From Halopolyspora algeriensis (GTDB taxonomy: Bacteria; Actinomycetota; Actinomycetes; Mycobacteriales; Pseudonocardiaceae), in the NCBI RefSeq assembly GCF_003337235.1, contig NZ_QPJC01000013.1, positions 1 to 64,000 on the forward strand: a DNA stretch of 64,000 bases, read 5' to 3'. The translations under genes were made by a program, and so were the position numbers. Under the pieces are notes generated by a model, which was not told the DNA's origin, searched no databases, and saw only the letters and a list, made by a program, of their open reading frames with translations. Positions 35,213 to 43,790 of the stretch are shown here, in pieces (the first letter of the stretch is position 1; each line of letters opens with the position of its first letter).

Positions 35213-36445
35213 TCATTCGGTGTCGGCGGTCTGCCTGCTCAGCACGAACAGCGCGATGTCGTCGTTGACCGAGGCGGACCCGACGAGCTTGCTCATCACC
35301 GAGGTGCAGATGGACTCGGCAGGTGCGGCGGCCACCGCCTTGCACAGGCGTTCCAATCCGGCATCGATGGAGCTGTCCCGGCGCTCCACCAGACCGTCGG
35401 TGTAGAAGCAGACTGCCGCGCCGGGGGGCACTTCGAGGAAACTCGTCCGGCGCGGGCGGTGAGCGATCCCGAAGCCGATGGGTGGGTCGACCGCGATGTC
35501 GACGAGTGCGGCCGATTCAGCGGGAAGGGCCCGTACCGGCGCGGGATGTCCGGCCAGCGAGAGTCGCAGTTGGTTCGTCGAGGGCTCGAAGATCGCGTAG
35601 GCAACGGTGGCCATCGCATGGGCCTCGAAGTGAGTGACCTTCCGGTCGAGTTTGTCGAGCGTCCGGCCCGGGTCCTCGGTCTCCAGAGCGTAGGCCCGCA
35701 GAGCACTGCGCAGCCGGCCCATCACGACGGCGGCGGAAAGCCCTTGGCCCACCACGTCGCCGATCACGATGCCGATCCGGCCGGTGGGGAGCGTGAACAC
35801 GTCGTACCAGTCGCCGCCGACACCGGTGCCGTCCCCGGGGACGTAGCGGGCGGCGAGTGTGGTCCCGGATACCTCGGGGAGCTGGGCGGGCAGGAGGCTG
35901 CGGTGCAGTGCCGCGGCGGCGGCCCGCTCCGTCCGGGACGTGCTGGCTTCGGTGGCCAGGGCGATCCGGTCGGCGACGAGCTGGAGCAGGTGCGTGTCGT
36001 GCTCGGTGAAGCGGCGAGCCGCGAACGCGCCCACGTGCAGCACGCCGACAAGAGCCCCGTTGGCCAGCATCGGTACGCCGAGCAGCGAACTGACGCCTTT
36101 TTCCCAGAACAAGGGGTTGATCACCGTGGTGCTGTCGACGTGGTCCAGCACGAGCGGTTGTTTCCGCTCCGCGACGGTCCCGGCGAAGCCTTTTCCGACC
36201 GGAATGTGGATGCCCTGGCGGACCTCCTCCTCGATGCCGGCCGCGGCGGTGGCGACCAACTGTTGACGCTGGTCGTCGTGGAGCAGGACCGCGGCCGTGT
36301 CGACTCCCAGCAGTCCCCGCACCCGCTCCAGCAGCTCGTGGAGAAGTGCCTCGAAGTCGAGATGAGCGAGCGCGGTGTCGGTCACTCTCGTGATCTGCTG
36401 CAAACGCTCCTCGGCGCTGCCCACCGAGTCGACCGAATTCGACAT
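35213..36445 (-). CDS. GAF-PP2C serine phosphatase (RsbU-type)
   Basis: 410 residues. An N-terminal GAF domain (about 15-170; DFEALLHELLERVRGLLGVD, FAGTVAERKQPLVLDHVD) is followed by a short coiled linker and a PPM-type phosphatase domain (about 195-408) with GDGTGVGGDWYDVF, VIGDVVGQGLSAAVVMGRLR, AGHPAPVRAL and ASVNDDIALFVL, which carry the metal-binding aspartates. It probably dephosphorylates the STAS protein encoded divergently. No membrane segment. TATGCT stands six bases before the ATG on the minus strand, suggesting a leaderless transcript. Confidence 0.92.
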   Translation of the reverse strand: MSNSVDSVGSAEERLQQITRVTDTALAHLDFEALLHELLERVRGLLGVDTAAVLLHDDQRQQLVATAAAGIEEEVRQGIHIPVGKGFAGTVAERKQPLVLDHVDSTTVINPLFWEKGVSSLLGVPMLANGALVGVLHVGAFAARRFTEHDTHLLQLVADRIALATEASTSRTERAAAAALHRSLLPAQLPEVSGTTLAARYVPGDGTGVGGDWYDVFTLPTGRIGIVIGDVVGQGLSAAVVMGRLRSALRAYALETEDPGRTLDKLDRKVTHFEAHAMATVAYAIFEPSTNQLRLSLAGHPAPVRALPAESAALVDIAVDPPIGFGIAHRPRRTSFLEVPPGAAVCFYTDGLVERRDSSIDAGLERLCKAVAAAPAESICTSVMSKLVGSASVNDDIALFVLSRQTADTE

Positions 36446-36497
36446 GGCCAAAGCATAGCTGTGACACTTCCACCGAAGGCCTCGCCGTGACCGTGTA

Positions 36498-36516
36498 CCG
36501 TACCGGCTCGGTACGG
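36498..36516. promoter_or_regulatory. inverted repeat in the PP2C / STAS divergent promoter region
   Basis: CCGTACCG and CGGTACGG (8-bp arms, loop GCT) lie in the 185-bp region between the two divergent genes. It could be an operator or a hairpin of the STAS leader. Which regulator would bind is unknown. Confidence 0.45.
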
Positions 36517-36630
36517 CGGGATTCGCGGTGGAGCGCTCGACCGCTTCGCGCACGCCGCGGAGTTCACACTGGTGACGGAAACCACACCAGGATCTTTGCC
36601 AAAAAGTTATCGACCGGCCAGTATGGAAGC

Positions 36631-37002
36631 ATGACCGCCTCTGCGCACTCTCGTGAGCCCGACGAATCCATGGGCGTGATCACCGAGGGGGACGAGCGAA
36701 CTCTCGTGGTGAAGGTGTCCGGTGAGATCGACCTGGTCACATCGCCACAGCTGGAGCAGGAGCTGACGCGCGCGCTGGACACCCGCCCCGAGGCCCTCGT
36801 GCTCGACATCACCGGAGTCACCTTCCTGTCCTCGGCGGGGCTCGCTGTGCTGGTGGGCATGCACCAGTATGCGGGTGAACACACCCGTTTCCGCGTCGTT
36901 GCCGATGGAGCGGCGACGCTGCGGCCGATTCAGCTGATGGGTTTGGACGGTGAATTCCCGGTGTATCCTTCCACGGCGGAGGCCGTAGCAGGCCGGGCCT
37001 GA
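36631..37002 (+). CDS. anti-sigma factor antagonist (STAS domain)
   Basis: 123 residues. A STAS domain recognised by VKVSGEIDLVTSPQLEQEL and the phosphorylation loop LDITGVTFLSSAGLAVLV, with the conserved Ser-Ser. The phosphorylated form releases the partner kinase; the dephosphorylated form binds it. It is followed 95 bp later by the anti-sigma kinase gene and is divergent from the PP2C phosphatase, forming the three parts of a partner-switching module. Confidence 0.92.
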   Translation: MTASAHSREPDESMGVITEGDERTLVVKVSGEIDLVTSPQLEQELTRALDTRPEALVLDITGVTFLSSAGLAVLVGMHQYAGEHTRFRVVADGAATLRPIQLMGLDGEFPVYPSTAEAVAGRA

Positions 37003-37097
37003 ACTGCCGGACGTCGTCGACGGAGGTGGACCGGGGCGCTGCTGTAGGTCCACACGGCACGAGGGGTCCGACACGGACGTTAGGTGAGCGATTCGGC

Positions 37098-37562
37098 ATG
37101 GACACCGACCGAGCCGATCAAGCCCGGTCGCGCGGCGGCGGCCGCGAGTCCCTTGAGACCTCAACCGCGGAGTTGGGTTACCACGCGGTACCGGCCAGTG
37201 CCGATCGGTTACCGGCATTGCGGCGCGCTCTGATGGACTGGGCAACGCAGGCGGGCTTGAGCGCCGACAACGTCGAAGCGCTCGGTCTGTCCAGCTATGA
37301 AGCCATGGCCAATGTGGTCGAGCACGCTTACACCGACGGGGACGGTGTCCTCGACCTGACCGCGGTGTGCCTACCCGCCGAGAACCGAGTGCGAGTGACC
37401 GTGGCCGACCGGGGCGAGTGGACCGTTCCTCCTGCTCGACCCGACATGCGGAATGGTCGCGGCTTGCCGCTGATCCGCCGCTTGGCCGACGAGTCCGAGG
37501 TCGTCGCAGGCTCGGTCGGCACGACGGTGCGGATGTGGTGGTCACTATCCGTCGCACGGTGA
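37098..37562 (+). CDS. anti-sigma factor serine kinase (HATPase, RsbW-type)
   Basis: 154 residues with a GHKL ATPase fold: N box GLSSYEAMANVVEHAY, ADRGEW and the G2 box NGRGLPLIRRLADE, then GTTVRMWWSL. It would phosphorylate the STAS protein and sequester a sigma factor of the SigB/SigF type. No sigma factor gene is present in the window. It is one transcription unit with the STAS gene. The ATG at 37098 is the first that fits the domain; the ORF is open further upstream. Confidence 0.92.
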   Translation: MDTDRADQARSRGGGRESLETSTAELGYHAVPASADRLPALRRALMDWATQAGLSADNVEALGLSSYEAMANVVEHAYTDGDGVLDLTAVCLPAENRVRVTVADRGEWTVPPARPDMRNGRGLPLIRRLADESEVVAGSVGTTVRMWWSLSVAR

Positions 37563-37575
37563 AGTGAGCCGGTCG

Positions 37576-38115
37576 CTATTGCGTGGTGGCGAGTTCCCGG
37601 CTGTGGTCGTAACCGGCCGCGCTCCACTCGGCGACCCAGCCCGGCAGTTCCGGCCGCTGCGGGGATTCGTCCAGTAGGCCGATCAGCCGCTCGGGGGCGA
37701 TGCGCTCGCCGGAACGGGACAGGAACCGAACCTGAATCATCGCGGTGGTGGCGAGATTGCCGCCGGTGGTGACCCGGTGCTCCACATAGAGGTGCCGCTC
37801 GTCCCAGCCGACGATGCGGGTGTCCACGTCGAAACGCCGGAAGGGGTTCAGCGATCGCCGGAACGAGGCGGTCTCGGCGGTGACGACCGGATACCACCCC
37901 TGCTTGCGGAACTTCGGCAGCAGCCCGGAGCGCTGCATCAGATCGACCCGGGCGAGGTCGAAGATCGAGAAGTAGACGCCGTTGTTCATGTGACCCAGCA
38001 GGTCGAGGTCGGTGGGCAGCACGCGAAACGGCGTCCGGCAGGTGCCGAGCGGATCGACGCGGCTGCGCAGGCGGGCTCTGATGCCGAGCACGACGAGGCG
38101 CACGAACATGTTCAT
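37576..38115 (-). CDS. acyl-CoA thioesterase, hot-dog fold (4HBT family)
   Basis: About 179 residues. The family core FRVLPTDLDLLGHMNNGVYFSIFDLARVDLM is clear, with the Asp and the HMNN motif, followed by FRRSLNPFRRFDVDTRIVGWDERHLYVEH and a beta-strand rich end. The N-terminus (MNMFVRLVVLGIRARL) is hydrophobic and may associate with the membrane. The chosen ATG at 38115 is preceded by GGAAGG at a rather long distance; an ATG at 38154 is the alternative. It converges on the anti-sigma kinase with 13 bp between. Confidence 0.85.
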   Translation of the reverse strand: MNMFVRLVVLGIRARLRSRVDPLGTCRTPFRVLPTDLDLLGHMNNGVYFSIFDLARVDLMQRSGLLPKFRKQGWYPVVTAETASFRRSLNPFRRFDVDTRIVGWDERHLYVEHRVTTGGNLATTAMIQVRFLSRSGERIAPERLIGLLDESPQRPELPGWVAEWSAAGYDHSRELATTQ

Positions 38116-38159
38116 GAGCGGCGGCGTTCCTTCCCGATGGTGATCGTCGAGCATATAAG

Positions 38160-38173
38160 TTACTCGTCAGTAA
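38160..38173. promoter_or_regulatory. TTACT-N4-AGTAA inverted repeat upstream of the thioesterase
   Basis: A perfect 5-bp inverted repeat with a 4-base centre, immediately upstream of CTTATATG on the minus strand, which may be the -10 of the thioesterase gene. This geometry is typical for TetR- or MarR-type operators; the regulator is unknown. Confidence 0.45.
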
Positions 38174-38302
38174 TAACACCGTAGATCGCGCACTCCGGCG
38201 TCACAACTCCGTGCGGGGTGAAAGTGATGATGATCGCCCTTCCGGGTGAGAGATCTTCTGGGTGGACGTGGTCGCGCTCTCCGAGTCGCTGCGCGTGGAC
38301 GA

Positions 38303-38345
38303 GAAGGTTAGGCTTGCTTTACCCACTGAGGTTATGCTTACCTAA
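38303..38345. promoter_or_regulatory. two IdeR/DtxR-like iron boxes
   Basis: TGAGGTTATGCTTACCTAA (38327-38345) matches the 19-bp IdeR/DtxR consensus at 16 positions by eye, with one further position that is A or T in most boxes. A second, weaker copy is GAAGGTTAGGCTTGCTTTA (38303-38321). Both lie 140-180 bp upstream of the siderophore-interacting protein gene, so iron-loaded repressor should turn the uptake operon off. Confidence 0.78.
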
Positions 38346-38484
38346 CTGCAACGTCATCGCGTCCGCCGACGTGGTGCCCCCGACTTCCCAGGAGGCGGAT
38401 GATGCGCGACCGCGCCGTGGATCCCGGAGTACCGACCGGGTCGTCGAAGCGGGCCGCCCTCCCGGCCGGAACGGGGCGGCGGTG

Positions 38485-39474
38485 ATGACAGCGACGTATC
38501 CGCAGGCAGCGACACGCACTGCGCCTGTTCCCGCCTACCGGGCGTTCGATGTGACGGTCAGCCGCATCACCCGCCTCAGCCCCCACTTTATCCGGCTGAC
38601 GTTCACCGGGCACGATCTCGACCTCTTCGGTGACACCGGACTTGACCAGCGCATCAAGGTGGTGCTGCCGCTGTCGGCGAACAGTGCGGCACAGCTCGGC
38701 GACGACGAGGACCCCTTCGGACACTTTCCGCGCACCGAGGACTGGTACGCCCGGTGGCGCGGGCTCCCCGAGGAACTCCGGAACCCGCTGCGCACCTACA
38801 CCATCCGGGCCGCCCGCCCCGAGCTCGGTGAGGTGGACGTCGATTTCGTGTCCCACGGGGAGACCGGCGTCGCCTCCGCCTGGGTGAACCGCGTCCGGAC
38901 AGGGGACAGCTGCGTTCTCGTCGGCCCGGACCGGCGCGGCGACTCGGCACGCGTCGGGGTCGAGTGGAAACCCGGCGGGGCAACGACCGTGCTGCTGGCC
39001 GGCGACGAGACCGCCGTGCCCGCGATCAGCTCCATTCTCGCCGCACTGCCCGCGCACGTGTGCGGGCAGGCGTTCATCGAGGTGCCTGCGGCCGGTGACG
39101 TACTGCCGTTGCCTGCGCCCCGCGGCGTCGACATCACCTGGCTGCCCCGCACCGAGATCGGAGAGCCCGAGGACAACCACGGCAAGCGCCTGATCTCCGC
39201 CGTCACCACGGGCCTCTCCGTCGAATCGCGCCGCACGATGTCCGAGGCAGGATTCGACCGCGCCGATCTCGACGCTCTCGGCGCCCGGGACCTCGGGGCC
39301 GGCCCCCTGTGGGAGACACCGGGCAGCGAGCCGGGCGACGGGATGTTCGCCTGGCTGGCCGGTGAGGCGCATGCGATCACCACGCTGCGCCGCCACCTGG
39401 TGCGGGAGCGCGGCTGGGACCGCCGCCGGGTCGCCTTCATGGGCTACTGGCGGGCGGGCAGTTCCGGGGCGTAG
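38485..39474 (+). CDS. siderophore-interacting protein (FAD-dependent ferric reductase, ViuB family)
   Basis: 329 residues. The FAD-binding barrel with RTYTIRAARPE and the NAD(P)-binding domain (VLLAGDETAVPAISSILAALP; MFAWLAGEAHAI; RVAFMGYWRAG) are typical. It releases iron from imported siderophores in the cytoplasm. The start is the ATG at 38485 (or the GTG immediately before). It is the first gene behind the iron boxes, followed after 119 bp by the binding protein and ABC genes. Confidence 0.94.
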   Translation: MTATYPQAATRTAPVPAYRAFDVTVSRITRLSPHFIRLTFTGHDLDLFGDTGLDQRIKVVLPLSANSAAQLGDDEDPFGHFPRTEDWYARWRGLPEELRNPLRTYTIRAARPELGEVDVDFVSHGETGVASAWVNRVRTGDSCVLVGPDRRGDSARVGVEWKPGGATTVLLAGDETAVPAISSILAALPAHVCGQAFIEVPAAGDVLPLPAPRGVDITWLPRTEIGEPEDNHGKRLISAVTTGLSVESRRTMSEAGFDRADLDALGARDLGAGPLWETPGSEPGDGMFAWLAGEAHAITTLRRHLVRERGWDRRRVAFMGYWRAGSSGA

Positions 39475-39593
39475 CACCACGCCTGTCGAGGGCCGGGTTC
39501 GTCCGTGGAGCCGCCCTCGTCACCCACACCCTTCGACCGGTTTCTTGGTACCGGTTCTCCTGCAGCCGGTCATCATGAGATGAGAGGAATCTC

Positions 39594-40637
39594 GTGCGAT
39601 ACCCCATGCGGCGCGTCGGACGTACAACGACGCTGATCACGAGCATCGCGGTCGCGCTGGCGGCACTGACCGGCTGCGGCTCGTCCGAGAACGCAGCTGC
39701 CCGCGACGGCGGCGACAGCGCGGCGAGTGGCAAGTTCCCGGTCACGATCGACAGCGCACTGGGCAAGGCCGTGATCGAGGAACAACCCGAACGCGTCGTC
39801 ACCCTCGGGACCGGTTCCGCGGGAACCTCCATCGCGCTCGGAGTCATCCCCGTCGGCATGGAGGAATACCCCTGGGGTAGCGACGAAACCGGGTACCTGC
39901 CGTGGATCCACGAAGCCGTCACCGAGGCCGGGGGCACACTGCCCGAGCAGTTCACCGGCGGCACCGAACTCGATGTCGAAGCCCTCGTCGGACTCGATCC
40001 CGATGTGATTCTCGCACCCTGGTCCGGTATCACCCGGAATCAATTCGACATCCTCAGCGACATCGCCCCCACCGTCGCCTATCCCGAACTGCCGTGGACC
40101 ATTGCATGGGACGAGCAGATCCGCACCATCGGCAAGGCTCTCGGCAAGCCGCGGAAAGCCGAGGCGGCGATCGATCGGATCAATGCCAGATTCGCCGAGG
40201 TCACCGAGGAAAACCCGCAATTCGGTGAGAACACCTTCGTCTACACCTACACCACCGGTCCCGGAACACTCGGTGTCTTCCTGCCCGAGGAGCAGCGCGT
40301 CGCCATGCTCACCAAGATGGGACTGAAGCTCGATCCCGTGGTCAAGACCCTGCCGGAAGCTGAGGGAACCGCTTCTTCCGTCCTCGGTCTCGAAAACGCC
40401 GACACCATCGGCAACGCGGACCTGATGTTCACGTTCCACATGGACGAAAAGACCCGCAGGCAGGTCGAATCCCAGCCGTTGTACGCGCAGATTCCCGCTG
40501 TCGAGCGCGGTTCGGTGGTGGCCGCCCGTGATCACTCGTTCGTGACCGCCTCGTCGATCATCAATCCGCTGACGGTGCCGTGGGCCATCGACCGCTACGT
40601 CCCGCTCATCAACAAGGCGATCGAGCGTGCTCGGTAG
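39594..40637 (+). CDS. iron-siderophore ABC transporter substrate-binding lipoprotein
   Basis: 347 residues. The signal peptide ends with lipobox LAALTGC, and the periplasmic-binding fold of the FecB/FhuD class is visible: PERVVTLGTGSAGTSIALGVIPVGM, LVGLDPDVILAPW and the long linking helix. It binds ferric siderophore outside the membrane. GTG 39594 follows GAGAGGAA. It overlaps the first permease gene by 11 bp. Confidence 0.93.
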   Translation: MRYPMRRVGRTTTLITSIAVALAALTGCGSSENAAARDGGDSAASGKFPVTIDSALGKAVIEEQPERVVTLGTGSAGTSIALGVIPVGMEEYPWGSDETGYLPWIHEAVTEAGGTLPEQFTGGTELDVEALVGLDPDVILAPWSGITRNQFDILSDIAPTVAYPELPWTIAWDEQIRTIGKALGKPRKAEAAIDRINARFAEVTEENPQFGENTFVYTYTTGPGTLGVFLPEEQRVAMLTKMGLKLDPVVKTLPEAEGTASSVLGLENADTIGNADLMFTFHMDEKTRRQVESQPLYAQIPAVERGSVVAARDHSFVTASSIINPLTVPWAIDRYVPLINKAIERAR

Positions 40638-41700
40638 CATGTCGGCAACGCGCATCCGTGCCGGGGAGCATGACGCAAGCAGCCCTCCCGAAGGGCGTGC
40701 CGGGGACGAGGAACCCCCTTCCCGGAGGCGTGTGCTCGTGCTGGTGGGCAGCGTCCTGCTGCTCGGCGCCGCCGTTCTCGCCGGCCTCGCGCTGGGCAGC
40801 AACCCCATCCCGCTGCCCGAGGTCATCGCCGCCCTCTCCGGTGGCGGAGACGCGTACACGCGCACCGTCGTCGAAAGCCGGATACCGCGCACCCTGCAGG
40901 GACTGCTCGTCGGCGCGTGCCTGGCGCTGTCCGGTGTCCTCGTGCAGGGCATCACCCGCAATCCGCTCGGAGACCCCGGCCTGCTGGGAGTCAACATCGG
41001 CGCGTCGGCAAGCGTGGTCACCGCGACGGCGTTTTTCGGCCTCGGCGGCCACGCCACCATCTGGGCGGCTCTGCCCGGCGCCTTCCTCGCCGTCGGCGTG
41101 GTCTCCCTGATCGGGTCGGGCCGCGGCGGCGCCACGCCGGTGCGCCTGGTGCTCGCCGGGGCCGTCGTCAGTGCCGTACTGAGCGCCTACATCCAGGCCA
41201 TGACCCTCAGCCTCCCCGATGTTTTCGGTAGTTATCGGTACTGGGTCGTCGGCTCGCTCGCCGGGGGAGACACGGACACGCTGCTCGGTGTGCTGCCGTT
41301 CGCCGTGGCGGGACTCGTGCTCGCCGTGCTGATGGCCGCACCGCTGAACGCCCTGGCTCTCGGAGACACCACCGCCGCGACCCTGGGCGCCAACACCACC
41401 GCCATCCGTATCGGCGGAATGCTCTCCGCGACTCTGCTGTGTGCGGCAGCGACCGCCTCGGCAGGGCCGATCGCGTTCATCGGGCTCGCCGTCCCGCACA
41501 TCGTGCGCGCGCTCGTCGGCAACGATCATCGGTGGCAGGTTCCCCTCGGCCTGGTTCTCGGTCCCGTCCTGCTGCTGACGGCGGATGTCCTCGGGCGCGT
41601 CATCGCGCGGCCGCAGGAGATCATGGTCGGCGTCGTGACCGCGTTCGTCGGTGCGCCCGCACTGCTGCTGGCAGTGCGCCGCATGCGGGCAGGTACCTGA
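40627..41700 (+). CDS. iron-siderophore ABC transporter permease (FecCD family), subunit 1
   Basis: 357 residues with about nine hydrophobic segments. Family landmarks: RIPRTLQGLLVGACLALSGVLVQGITRNPLGDPGLLGVNIGA and the cytoplasmic loop SAGPIAFIGLAVPHIVRALVG that contacts the ATPase. It starts at GTG 40627 inside the binding-protein gene (ATG 40639 is the alternative) and its stop overlaps the next permease start by one base. Confidence 0.93.
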   Translation: MLGSMSATRIRAGEHDASSPPEGRAGDEEPPSRRRVLVLVGSVLLLGAAVLAGLALGSNPIPLPEVIAALSGGGDAYTRTVVESRIPRTLQGLLVGACLALSGVLVQGITRNPLGDPGLLGVNIGASASVVTATAFFGLGGHATIWAALPGAFLAVGVVSLIGSGRGGATPVRLVLAGAVVSAVLSAYIQAMTLSLPDVFGSYRYWVVGSLAGGDTDTLLGVLPFAVAGLVLAVLMAAPLNALALGDTTAATLGANTTAIRIGGMLSATLLCAAATASAGPIAFIGLAVPHIVRALVGNDHRWQVPLGLVLGPVLLLTADVLGRVIARPQEIMVGVVTAFVGAPALLLAVRRMRAGT

Positions 41701-42740
41701 TGCACACCTCCGGTAGCCGGATCGTGCGCGTCGGTACCTCGCTTGCCGTCCCGGTCCGCCGCCGCGCCCTCGTCCAGGGGCTTGCGGTCGTCGCTGCGCT
41801 CGTCGCCGTCGGCATCGCCACGCTGACGCTGGGCGGGCTCGGCATTGCTCCGGAGCGCCTGCCCGCCGCGCTGATCGACATTCCCGGCGGCAGCGAGGGC
41901 TTCGTACTGAAACGTCTTCGCGGCCCCCGCTTCGTCGTGGCCGTGGCCACCGGTGCCGCTCTCGGCATTTCCGGTGCGCTGTTCCAGACGGTCACGCGCA
42001 ACCCGTTGGGCAGCCCGGACGTCATCGGCCTCACCGCCGGTGCCGGTGCGGGTGCGGCAGCGGCAAGTCTGCTGCTGCCGGGTGCGGTCTCCGTACCGGC
42101 GGGCGCGATGCTCGGTGCCGCCGGAGCCACGGTGGTCGTCTTCGTCTCCACCGGGCGCGGCTTCTCCTCGCCCAGTCGCCTGATCATCGCCGGTATCGGC
42201 GTCTCCGCCATGGCGGTCGCCTTCACGCAATACGTGGTGATGCTGCAATCACGCGACCAGGCCGCGGTTCTCCACGCCTATCTCACCGGCAGTCTGTCGG
42301 CGCGCTCCTGGCAGAACGCGGCCGTCATCGGAGGCGCGCTCGCCGTCCTGCTGCCTGCCGCCATCGCGCTGGGTCGGCGCCTGCATCTGATCGAGATGGG
42401 TGATGAGCTGGCCGACGCACTCGGCGGGAAGGCCGAGCAGACCCGGGTGTGGTCGATCGTCGTGGCGATCGCACTGTCCGCCGCCGCGGTGAGCGTGGCC
42501 GGGCCCATCGCCTTCGTGTCCCTGACCGCTCCCCAGATCACCAAGCGGCTGTCGCGCACCCCCGGTGCCAACGTCGTTCTCTCGGCGCTCACCGGGGCGT
42601 TCATTCTCGCCGCTGCCGACCTCTGCGCGCAGCAGGTTCCGGTCGTCGAGGACCTTCCCGTCGGCGTTCTCACCGCCGGGATCGGAGGTCTGTACCTCGG
42701 TTACCTGCTCGTCCGCGAATGGAAGAAAGGAACGGTGTGA
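41700..42740 (+). CDS. iron-siderophore ABC transporter permease (FecCD family), subunit 2
   Basis: 346 residues, paralogous to the preceding permease: RGPRFVVAVATGAALGISGALFQTVTRNPLGSPDVIGLTAGA and VAGPIAFVSLTAPQITKRL. The two permeases would form a heterodimer. The ATG overlaps the previous TGA by one base, and the stop overlaps the GTG of the ATPase gene by four bases. Confidence 0.93.
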   Translation: MHTSGSRIVRVGTSLAVPVRRRALVQGLAVVAALVAVGIATLTLGGLGIAPERLPAALIDIPGGSEGFVLKRLRGPRFVVAVATGAALGISGALFQTVTRNPLGSPDVIGLTAGAGAGAAAASLLLPGAVSVPAGAMLGAAGATVVVFVSTGRGFSSPSRLIIAGIGVSAMAVAFTQYVVMLQSRDQAAVLHAYLTGSLSARSWQNAAVIGGALAVLLPAAIALGRRLHLIEMGDELADALGGKAEQTRVWSIVVAIALSAAAVSVAGPIAFVSLTAPQITKRLSRTPGANVVLSALTGAFILAAADLCAQQVPVVEDLPVGVLTAGIGGLYLGYLLVREWKKGTV

Positions 42741-43711
42741 GTCCGCGAAGCTCCCTTCGAACCCACGGCTATGCCCCTGTCCACGGTGTTGCCCCTGTTC
42801 GCAGCGGCACTGCCCCTGCGAACGGCATCACCGGCAGTCTGGCCGCTCGCGATGTCACTCTCGCTTATGACGGCCGCGTGGTCTGCGACGGTCTCTCCGT
42901 CGACATCCCGGACGGCGAGTTCACCGCGATCATCGGGCCGAACGGTTGCGGCAAGTCGACGCTGCTCAAATCGCTGGCGCGCATCCTGACCCCGACGCGT
43001 GGGCAGGTGCTTCTCGACGATCGCCCGATCCGTTCCTACGGCAGCAAGCAGGTCGCGCGCCGCGTCGCACTGCTGCCACAGAGCCCGGTCGCCCCCGATG
43101 CGATTCGCGTGGGCGACCTGGTCGGGCGCGGACGCTACCCCTACCACTCGCTGTGGCGTCAGTGGACACCCGACGACCAGGACGCCATCGATACCGCACT
43201 CGCACTGACGGGGACCGCCGAGCTGTCGCAGCGGTATGTCACCGAGCTGTCGGGCGGCCAGCGCCGGCGAGTGTGGGTCGCGATGGTGCTGGCACAGCAG
43301 GCGCCCACCCTGTTGCTCGACGAGCCGACGACCTTCCTCGACATCGCGCATCAATACGAGTTGCTCGAGTTGTGCGCGACACTGCAACGCGACGGTCGAA
43401 CGGTGGTCGCGGTGCTCCACGACCTCAACCAGGCCGCCCGGTTCGCCGGCCACCTCGTCATGATGAAAGAGGGGCGGATCGTCGCCGAGGGGCCGCCCGG
43501 GGAGATCCTCACCGCCGAACTGGTGGAGGACGTCTTCGGGCTCCGGTGCGAGATCGTGCCCGACCCGCAGTCGCGAACGCCGATGATGGTGCCGTTGGTT
43601 CGGGACTTCGGCCACGAGCAGGTCGCGGCCCTCGAGGACGCATCCGGCGCGCTCCAGGCCCTCGACGAGGCCCTGCACACCGACCAGTCCGAGCCACGAT
43701 CACGCCAGTGA
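42737..43711 (+). CDS. iron-siderophore ABC transporter ATP-binding protein (FepC family)
   Basis: 324 residues. An N-terminal 30-residue extension is followed by an ABC domain with GPNGCGKSTLL, LSGGQRRRVWVAMVLAQ and LLLDEPTTFLD, and the typical iron-transporter ending (HDLNQAARFAGHLVMMKEG). About 50 extra residues follow the ABC domain. It is the last gene of the iron-uptake operon; no siderophore synthesis genes are in the window. Confidence 0.94.
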   Translation: MSPRSSLRTHGYAPVHGVAPVRSGTAPANGITGSLAARDVTLAYDGRVVCDGLSVDIPDGEFTAIIGPNGCGKSTLLKSLARILTPTRGQVLLDDRPIRSYGSKQVARRVALLPQSPVAPDAIRVGDLVGRGRYPYHSLWRQWTPDDQDAIDTALALTGTAELSQRYVTELSGGQRRRVWVAMVLAQQAPTLLLDEPTTFLDIAHQYELLELCATLQRDGRTVVAVLHDLNQAARFAGHLVMMKEGRIVAEGPPGEILTAELVEDVFGLRCEIVPDPQSRTPMMVPLVRDFGHEQVAALEDASGALQALDEALHTDQSEPRSRQ

Positions 43712-43744
43712 CAGCCGCCGGCTCCTGTAGCGAGGCGCAGCCTG

Positions 43745-43788
43745 AGGTTCCGCCACCGGCATCGCCAAGCGAGCCAATCCGCGCATCC
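43745..43788 (+). repeat. 44-bp dispersed repeat, copy B
   Basis: AGGTTCCGCCACC at 43745, then GCGAGCCAATCCGCG. It lies 34 bp after the stop of the siderophore ATPase gene and ends two bases before the stop of the convergent sugar dehydrogenase gene. It matches copy A at 38 of 44 positions. Confidence 0.85.
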
Positions 43789-43790
43789 TC

